DNA from: Cycas panzhihuaensis
Taxonomy: Eukaryota > Cycadophyta
Assembly: GCA_023213395.1 (NCBI GenBank)
Contig: CM041465.1
Coordinates: 181,109,741 to 181,173,740, forward strand
DNA length: 64,000 nucleotides
Reading direction: 5' to 3'
Part shown: one piece after another, positions 57,401 to 64,000 of the stretch
Position numbering within the stretch: position 1 is the stretch's first letter
How the letters are laid out: each line of letters begins with the position of its first letter
Made by a program: the position numbers and the translations under genes
Notes under the pieces: model-generated
What the model saw: only the letters and a program-made list of their open reading frames with translations
What the model was told of the DNA's origin: nothing
Databases searched by the model: none

Positions 57401-58656
57401 GTTTTTTGCCTTTTCCTTGGTGTGGTATGCTTTGTTGGTTTCTTCTTATGGTCCTTTAATTGATCTTCCCCTTTGCCATTATGACTTGTAGTATTGCGGC
57501 TCTCAAAATTGTTGTTATTATCCATGTAACTAAAAGAGAGTAAATTGCAACGAAAAGAAAAGGGTTGCATTTCATATGTGTCATCCATCCAAAATCGGAT
57601 CATATGATTGGTCTCGTTCTCGTCGGATGATGCTTCAGATGGTAATTCCCCATATACATTTGGTTCGTACTCCTGGGCGTTATTCATATGGCTAGTTTCC
57701 TTCGTCGTGTGGTATAGATTAGCTTCATCGAATGTAGAAGAAGTTTCTTGAGTGGCAATTATCGTACTGGATGTTGTATCTGGAATGACTTCTACCGTAT
57801 ATTTCCCTTTTTCCAACATAGGGAGGACAACTTTGTTTCCCCCATCTGTGAGGGTAAATGTTACATCCTTCCAGCTTTGTAAGCACTCAGTTTGATATAA
57901 CCACGGTCTCCCTAGTAGTGTTGGATAGGTAACCATGTCTTTTACAGTGTCCATGATCATAAAGTCAACTGGAAAGATGATACCGGCCACGTTCACTTGG
58001 ATATTTTCTAGTCGCCCCACTAGTTTGACTAGTAGTTCGTTAGCCAATTTTAATGAATAGTTAGTTGATGCTAATCGTGGACTCCCAAGTATTTTCCATG
58101 TTTGGGTTGGTAGGACATTCACTGTTGCTCCTCCATCCACAATGACATTTTTGAGATTGATTCCCAAAATGCTAATATCTACTAAGGGATCCAAATCACA
58201 AGATGGTTTGATTTTATTTAAACTTCTATAAGCTTCCTTTGGGTGTATTTTCCCTTCTTTGATCCATTCGATGACCTTCCCTAATAGGATGGTTAAATTT
58301 AGTCGATTCACCAGATCTTCCATTAGTAACAACTTTTGTAGGAATCCTTTCGTTTTCGGGTTCCCTTTTGGGTTTTCTTGCACTGTTGGTTCCTCTATTT
58401 TCTTATTCTTTTTTCTGTACACTTGTTTAACCTCTGGCTTCCCTAGGGGTAACGATTTGAGTCCTCCTTCCTGTGTGGGTTCTTCTAATGCTTTCTTCGT
58501 AGCGGCAAAGCGATCAATTTCTATCTTAAGGTTAGGATAATCATCTTCATTTCTTTGATTCTGTAAGTTAACATTTTTTGGAGATTCGGGTATGATTGTT
58601 ACTCCATTTAAGGCCTTCCCCTTACCTTTGCATTCTTCAGTAGTATGAGTGATCAA
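57391..58656 (-). CDS. G4 Gag tail-protease ORF (421 codons)
   Basis: Open on the minus strand from 58656. It begins inside zinc knuckle 4, then a basic linker, KLLLMEDLVNRLNLTILLGKV and the aspartic protease with VDGGATVNVLP (catalytic D at 58135-58137; D-G-G-A instead of D-S/T-G-A), LKLANELLVKLVG and TYPTLLGRPWLYQT (usual ILGRPWL flap end). The last 120 residues are an acidic tail leading to where RT would start. The ATG used here is internal, and the true protein starts upstream in gag. Confidence 0.8.
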   Translation of the reverse strand: MITHTTEECKGKGKALNGVTIIPESPKNVNLQNQRNEDDYPNLKIEIDRFAATKKALEEPTQEGGLKSLPLGKPEVKQVYRKKNKKIEEPTVQENPKGNPKTKGFLQKLLLMEDLVNRLNLTILLGKVIEWIKEGKIHPKEAYRSLNKIKPSCDLDPLVDISILGINLKNVIVDGGATVNVLPTQTWKILGSPRLASTNYSLKLANELLVKLVGRLENIQVNVAGIIFPVDFMIMDTVKDMVTYPTLLGRPWLYQTECLQSWKDVTFTLTDGGNKVVLPMLEKGKYTVEVIPDTTSSTIIATQETSSTFDEANLYHTTKETSHMNNAQEYEPNVYGELPSEASSDENETNHMIRFWMDDTYEMQPFSFRCNLLSFSYMDNNNNFESRNTTSHNGKGEDQLKDHKKKPTKHTTPRKRQKTTK

Positions 58657-58995
58657 ACCACAATTCTTGCATAAGTATGGGCACTCTTTTTGAATTTTTG
58701 CTATTGGACAATCTGACTTCTAGTGTCCATACTCCAAACATATCAAACATCTGCCCAACGAAGGTTTTTTTCTTGGGTTTTCTAATTGGGTTCGAGTTGT
58801 GTATATTGTACAAGTGTTCATACTATTTCTTCCTCGCCCTCTCCCCCGGGCATTGGAACCTCTGGTGTTAAAATAACAATCACATGTATTGTGTGTTCCT
58901 TGGTCGCAGATATAGCACCAAGTGTTTTGTTTTCGATTCCTTGCATTACATTCACATTCCTTGGTGGTATGGGTGCTTTCTTCACAAATATAGCA
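58630..58995 (-). other. Four tandem CCHC zinc knuckles in G4 Gag
   Basis: Minus-strand order: 58995-58954 CYICEESTHTTKEC, 58917-58876 CYICDQGTHNTCDC, 58749-58708 CLICLEYGH(stop)KSDC, 58671-58630 CKNCGLITHTTEEC. All keep C-x2-C-x4-H-x4-C spacing. A stop follows the His of the third. Plant gypsy Gags usually have one or two. Confidence 0.88.
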
Positions 58996-60363
58996 CCATT
59001 TCTCTATCGGAGGTTCTTTTCCCTTATGTGTTTTGGAATCTTCTCTCAGATTGTCTTGTTGTAATTTTAGCCTAGTTACTTCTTTCCTTAAGGCTTCTAC
59101 CCCCATGCTTTCTTCTATTTTTGTCATTCGGAAGAGAGGTCTATTCAAATTCTGGGTTTTCAGCTCATTGATCTCCTCTTGTAATCTCATCACTAGAGGG
59201 TCATATGCTATCCTTTTCGTGTCTATCTCCTTTTTGAAATCCAACGCCAACAATTGTGAATGCTTGTATGATTTCAATGGTGGGATGCCATTGCATTCCT
59301 TAACTTAGTGTTTAATCCATTCACAAAAAAAGTGTGCATGCTTAAATCTGTAATTTCTTCATTGGTGGTCATGGCGGCAGCAATCATGTCTATTCTGTTG
59401 ATATAGGTCAGGACTGACTCTTCGGGTTATTGTTGGATTTCTCTCAATGTTAATTCAATAATATCATTGTTTTTATACTTTAGAAATCTTGTTTCAAACT
59501 CTTTTTTGATTTCACTCCATGATTTATTCTGGTCTAGTTGCTTGTACCATGCCAATGGTACGCCTCTTAGTGAGTATGTGAATCTTTCTTTGGTTTCACC
59601 TTCATCCATAATTTTCTCAAGGTTAATCAATCTTTGGAATAAATAGATATGTTCAGCAGCATCGATTGAGCCATCGAAGATGAGTTTCTCAAACTCCCTA
59701 TGATGCATCGTTGTAAGCTTCTCTTCCTCTTCTTTCTTTTGAGGTGGAACTGTTATCTTCTCTTCGAGGAACTTCTTATAAAGTCTCCTTGGTGACGTTT
59801 CTTCCCTACTATTCTCCTTCCCAAATAAAGGATTGCATATTAGTGATTTTAGTTGAATAATCCCTAATACTCCCAGTATTTCTGCTGCTACCAGAGCTGT
59901 TATTATATATGACTAATCTCTGTTTCCCTCTAATGGATCTTCAAAAAGTTGTTTGATCAAGTGGTTTTCCCAATATGCCTAGGGACCTTCCTCCGCCTTT
60001 TCCTTGTTACGACTCAGGTCCTTCGGAGTAGAGTCCAAGCTTTGTTCCGTTTCAAGATTATTTGTTTCTTCTTCCTCTCGTTTCATCTCCTTCCCTTCAT
60101 TATAATATGTTCTTGGAGCAGGTGTGATTGACATGGGCTCCCCTTGGCCTCTATTTTCTATTCCTCGTGGTGTCTGGGGCTCCACTTGCCTCGGATCCTT
60201 CTACTGACTCATTTTGGCCTTCGTTCTTTTTAATACTTAATCTCCTTGCTCTCCTTATTTTCTTTTCTCGAGACCATCTTAAGGCTCTCTGTCTGCTTGA
60301 TTCTGGTATCTCTGAAAGTTTTGCTTGTGACTCTTCCATCTTCGAAGGCCATTTAGGTGGCAT
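58657..60363 (-). pseudogene. G4 gypsy Gag
   Basis: ATG at 60363 (MPPKWPSKMEESQAKLSEI). Charged arm, a frame change near 60150, then KLIFDGSIDAAEHIYLFQRLI, YSLRGVPLAWYKQLDQNKSW, EFETRFLKYKNNDIIELTL (59427-59708), a coiled segment VEALRKEVTRLKLQQDNL and the zinc-knuckle array. The arm and core parallel G5. Stops at about 59425 and 59300. Confidence 0.8.
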
Positions 60364-60496
60364 TGGAAGGTCCCCCTGGCTGTCTAGGCTTAGTTAGAGA
60401 CTACCATCACTATGACAACCAGGGTGACTTGTTTTTTGCACATGAATATTTTGGTTTCTCTTCCCTCCGCTTAGTGGACTTAGGCAACGAAACCAA

Positions 60497-61228
60497 TGTT
60501 GACTTATAAATTTGCTCCTACTACAAATTCTCACTTTTCAAGGGTTTCCACTGTAGTCTAGGGTGTGTGTAGGTGGTGTGTAGGTGGTCAACATACATAT
60601 TCCTTAATTAATCATCCACATAAGTCCACAATTCACATACATTCCACATGCATTCCACAATAGGTACACATACTTGTTCACGTAACTCTTGTATTACATT
60701 AGACAATAGTCAAAATTACACTGATTGGGGTCCATTTGGTCTCGACTGGTCAAACGTACCAGATCAGGAACTGTTGGAACTCACTAACTTGGCTCTCACA
60801 TCCATTCCCACAATTGGATGTGCTTAAATACACTATGCATTCCTGTTTCAGAACAGTTGTGTCTATAGTCGCAATCGTTCCTTTCCTGAAATGGATGCTT
60901 GTTCAACCCTTAACCATGCTTCATTAGGCTCTTAATACATTCTCTAATCTGTACAGTTGTCCACGTGTCTCATGCATTCCGTCCATCGTTCCTCTGCTGG
61001 GCCGGAACCATTCCATCTTCCATTCAATGCGTTCCTGCGTTCCTCGTCCATTCCTACGTATAGCATGCATTCTTGTAATGGAATGCATTGTGTTATGTGC
61101 ACTGTTTCATCCATTCCCTGTTCTGAATGCATGCTGAATGGTAGTCCTGTAAAATACCCATTGTTTTCTCTGTCATTTGTCATGCATTCCCTCTAACGGA
61201 TGCATGGGTGTCAATTATAACTACAAAA
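60497..61228 (-). repeat. G4 5' LTR
   Basis: 732 bp, aligns to 55677-56397 with an 11-bp duplication (GGTGTGTAGGT) near 60572. The outer end reads ACTACAAAA where the partner has ACTGCAACA. Confidence 0.9.
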
Positions 61229-61233
61229 TACTT

Positions 61234-61672
61234 CTCCCAGTTAACTAGATTGCAACATATAGGATCCGTTCAAGCATACACAAAACAATTCCTAGCCCTC
61301 CAGTGCATGGTTACTGATCGAACACCGGTCGAACTCATTGTTGAGACCTACATCGGGGGACTCAAGGGACCCATCAAATACTGCATAAAGACAATGGGGG
61401 CCTCAAACATAAGAGAAGCCATCCGACATGCAAGGAACATTGAAGTAAAATTTAGAGAAGGTAGATCAAACTACATTGGAAGAAGTGACCCGCCAGTTTA
61501 CCAAAACACTAATTGGACTAAGTCAGGAACTAAAGCAAATCCTCCCCTCACAGGAAGAAACCCAAATGAAGCAAGCAGAGTATCAAGAGAGAAACACCTT
61601 AAGAGATGAGCCTGCTTTAAATGTGGAGGGAAATGGAATAAAGACCAATAATGTCCATCAAAGAAAGTCTTT
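61234..61672 (+). pseudogene. G3 gypsy Gag, C-terminal part
   Basis: FSQLTRLQHIGSVQAYTKQF, LIVETYIGGLKGPIKYCIK and NIREAIRHARNIEVKF are textbook plant gypsy Gag. A degraded knuckle follows: ACFKCGGKWNKDQ(stop)CPSKKVF, with the His lost. Confidence 0.85.
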
Positions 61673-62400
61673 ATGATCCAAAATGACAAAGTAACAGCCC
61701 CAAGAGAAGATCAGGAAGAAGAAAATATTCCAAAAGAAAACGAGGAGGCCGAAGTAGAGGAGCTTCTAAATCTGGACACCAAAAATGTGCAAATATCACT
61801 ACAGGCCATCATGGAACAAAGTAACATGCCTCAAACATTACGTTTCCAAGGGATGATACAAGGATCACTACTCACCATCATCATCAACAGGAGCACCCAC
61901 AATTTCATAAATTGACCTACCGCAGAGAAATTGGGCATACCCATCAAAGCACTCAACACTTTCTAGGTTGCCATCGCAAACAAAAAATCCATGCCTTGTG
62001 GGGGGTATTGTCCAAAGGTGACCCTTTAGATTAATAATTACTCAGTAACCACCGTCATGTTTGCAATGCCGATATGAGGAGTTGACCTGTATTAGGGGTA
62101 CAATGGCTACAAACATTAGGGAATGTAGTCACTAATTTCATAACACTAGTCATGAGCTTTTGACAGAAGGGGAAACGTTATACGTTGCAAGCACCTTCTG
62201 CACCCTAATTCAATTGGTGATGTCCCACCATATGGAGAGGCTGTTGAAAAGAAATCCCACCACATACATAATGACATGTTATAAGATTGCAGTAGAGGAC
62301 ATTCCGATGGAGGTATAGGAAGTCATAAATGAATACAACTCAATTTTTGAGGAACCGCCATTGGGGCTTCCTCCTAATCGTGGATGCCAACATGCCATTG
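61673..62400 (+). pseudogene. G3 gypsy protease remnant and linker
   Basis: Acidic linker EEENIPKENEEAEVEELLNLD, then LRFQGMIQGSLLTIIINRSTHNFIN (61834-61915). In the usual LIDSGATHNFI the catalytic D-S-G is N-R-S, so the protease is dead. Frames are lost after 61915 until the RT. Confidence 0.75.
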
Positions 62401-62439
62401 AGCTAGTACCAGGAACTCTAGTGGTCAACATTCGTCCTT

Positions 62440-63640
62440 ACTGCCATAACCAAAGAGGGAGATAGAGCAAATAACCAAAGAACTCTTACACCAAGGACAC
62501 ATCGCGAATAGCACAAGTCCATTTGCATCTCCAGTTATACTTAAGTGGAAAAATGATGGGACCTATCGAATGTGTGTTGACTATAGGATACTGAACAAGA
62601 TCACTGTCAAGAATCGCTATCCTATCCCAAGAATAGATGACTTGTTGGATGAAATACATAAGGCAAAATACTTTTCAAAGACTGATCTTCAGTCAAGGTA
62701 CTACCAGATCCGCATCAAAACAGAGGACGTGTACAAGACAGCTTTTCACACTCATGAGGGCCTATTCGAATTCAAAGTTATGCCATTTGGTCTAACAAAT
62801 GCACTAGCAACATTCTAGAACACCATGAATACCATATTGAGATCCTTCTTACGGAAATTTGTGCTAGTTTTCCTTGACGACATCCTAATCAATAGTGCAA
62901 TGTGGGAGGAACACATAGAACATATCAAGGCCGTTCTCTGGATCTCACAAAGCAATCAACTATTTGCCAACAAGAAGAAATGCACGCTTCGGAAAGAGGG
63001 GCTCGAATATCTGGGACACATTATCTCACAAGAGGGGGTCAAGATGGACCCCAAGAAGGTCCAAGCTATCATTAACTGGCCCACTCCCAAGAATGTCACA
63101 GGGGTCAGAGCCTTCCTAGGTGCGGCAAGATTTCTTAGGAAGTTCATAAAAGGGTATGCTCACATTACATCACCGCTAATTGATCTGACTAAGAAGGATG
63201 CGTTCGATTGGAACCCCTTAGCACAGGACGCTTTCCAGGGCCTCAAGAAAGCAATGATCATTGCTCTTGTGCTCACGACTCTAGATTTTTCCCAGCCTTT
63301 CAGCCTTGAGTGTGATGCATCAGGAACTAGGATAGGAGCAGTCCTCCTCCAAAATGAACGGCCATTGGCATACGAAAGTTGAAAGTTGAATAGCAGGGAG
63401 CGATTCAAATCTATCTATGACAAAGAAATACTCGCAATTATGCATGTTATTCATCAGCGGCGCCAATATTTACTCGGAAATAGATTCGTGGTCAAAATAG
63501 ATCACGGCAACCTCAAATACTTCCTTAACCAAAAAAATCTCTTAGACAAACAAAAAAATGAGTGAGTAAGGTTCAAACATTTGATTTCAGTACTATATAC
63601 AAAAAGAGAAAAGAGAACGTAATTGCAGACACATTGTCAC
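62440..63640 (+). pseudogene. G3 gypsy reverse transcriptase and RNase H
   Basis: [65 protein letters not shown] then a TAG at 62816 where Q is expected, LVFLDDILI (FLDD 62870-62881), LRKEGLEYLGHIISQEGV, VRAFLGAARFLRKFIKGYA. RNase H: LECDASGTRIGAVLLQN, then TGA at 63380 (expected R), KLNSRERF, YDKEILAIMHVIHQRRQYLLG, VKIDHGNLKYFLNQK. Apart from these two stops the frame is clean from 62570 to about 63560. Confidence 0.92.
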
Positions 63641-64000
63641 GGATATTGAAAGACAATGGTAAGCAAGATCAAACTGCAGAAATCTCTCTACAAGCAATAT
63701 CGATGGCCACTCCTAGTTGGACCCATGAACTAGTCCAGGACATTCAAAATGACTCTTTTTTTAGGAAGATATTGGATGAGATCAAGACCCATGAGAGTAC
63801 CAAGTACAGTCTACAAGGAGGTTTGACTCTATGGAAGGGAAAGATATTTATTCCAACATCATCAAAAGTAAAAGACATCTTACTAGAAGAAGCATATTCC
63901 ATGCCTAGTGCAGGACACACAGGGATTGGAAAAACCTATCGCAAGGTACGAGACTCCTCCTTCTGGAGAGGGATGAAAGCTGATGTTCTCAAATTCGTAT
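63641..64000 (+). pseudogene. G3 gypsy integrase, start only
   Basis: KDILLEEAYSMPSAGHTGIG and KTYRKVRDSSFWRGMKADV are the start of the HHCC zinc-binding domain (first His is Tyr here). Cut by the window end. Confidence 0.8.

Larger units (their letters stand above)
55677..61228 (-). mobile_element. G4: Ty3/gypsy deletion derivative, minus strand
   Basis: LTRs 55677-56397 (721 bp) and 60497-61228 (732 bp) with a perfect TACTT duplication (55672-55676 and 61229-61233). The 11-bp length difference is one short tandem duplication in the right copy. Minus order: LTR, primer-like TTGGTTTCGTTGCC, gag, protease, then directly an integrase C-terminal part and the tail of a third ORF. RT, RNase H and the integrase core are deleted. 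It therefore needed enzymes in trans or was deleted after insertion. Confidence 0.92.
54516..64000 (+). mobile_element. G3: Ty3/gypsy element, split by G4, runs off the window
   Basis: 5' LTR 54516-54916, primer site 54919-54930, gag, protease, RT, RNase H and the start of integrase on the plus strand. G4 (55677-61228) lies in gag with a TACTT duplication. Removing G4 joins NYF to FSQLTRLQHIGSV without loss. A few stops, but long clean stretches, so it is one of the younger gypsies here. Confidence 0.88.

Noticed and set aside
57188-59308. Plus-strand open frames across G4
   Set aside because: Antisense shadows of the minus-strand gag and protease, which carry the motifs.

Overview
The window looks like non-coding DNA from a seed plant with a large genome, most likely a gymnosperm (inference). 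It is AT-rich. Almost every base belongs to old, mutually nested LTR retrotransposons of the Ty1/copia and Ty3/gypsy orders. The only host gene seen is six short exons on the minus strand (44313-46906) that match the middle of AUG4/HAUS4, a subunit of the augmin complex. Their splice sites and reading frame are intact. The first and last exons of that gene are not visible, so the flanking retroelement blocks probably lie inside very long introns.

Left block (1 to about 34.9 kb). I rebuilt the nest from target-site duplications (TSDs), LTR pairs and interrupted reading frames. Gypsy element G1 (+) is split inside its reverse transcriptase. In the split sits G2 (1998-30018, +, gypsy, gag-protease only). 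Inside G2 sits M (2776-27818, copia, minus, TSD GGAAT). M carries three further insertions: A (5045-12115, copia, +, TSD AACAT, the youngest and best preserved), B (13078-17463, non-autonomous, minus) and C (about 18383-27201, copia, +, 5'-truncated). C is interrupted by D (19720-24374, non-autonomous, minus, TSD GTTTG). The deepest path, G1>G2>M>C>D, has five levels. After its polymerase G1 carries a third ORF and then its 3' LTR.

Middle block (35.7-43.4 kb). Two minus-strand copia relics, E and F, abut each other. The gag of F is broken by a solo LTR related to the LTRs of A. The AUG4 exons follow.

Right block (47-64 kb). G6 is a badly decayed minus-strand gypsy. G5 (+, gypsy) supplies a gag region that G3 (+, gypsy, running off the window end) interrupts. 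G3 is in turn split by G4 (55677-61228, minus, TSD TACTT), a gypsy deletion derivative that kept gag, protease, the integrase tail and the third-ORF tail but lost reverse transcriptase.

The most unusual content is (i) the B/D family, copia-like non-autonomous elements that pair a Gag-like domain with a homologous ORF I do not recognise, and (ii) the G1/G4/G5 gypsy group, in which G4 and G5 have a Gag with four zinc knuckles and G1 and G4 share a third ORF between integrase and the 3' LTR. No tRNA, rRNA, CRISPR or bacterial-type operon was seen.
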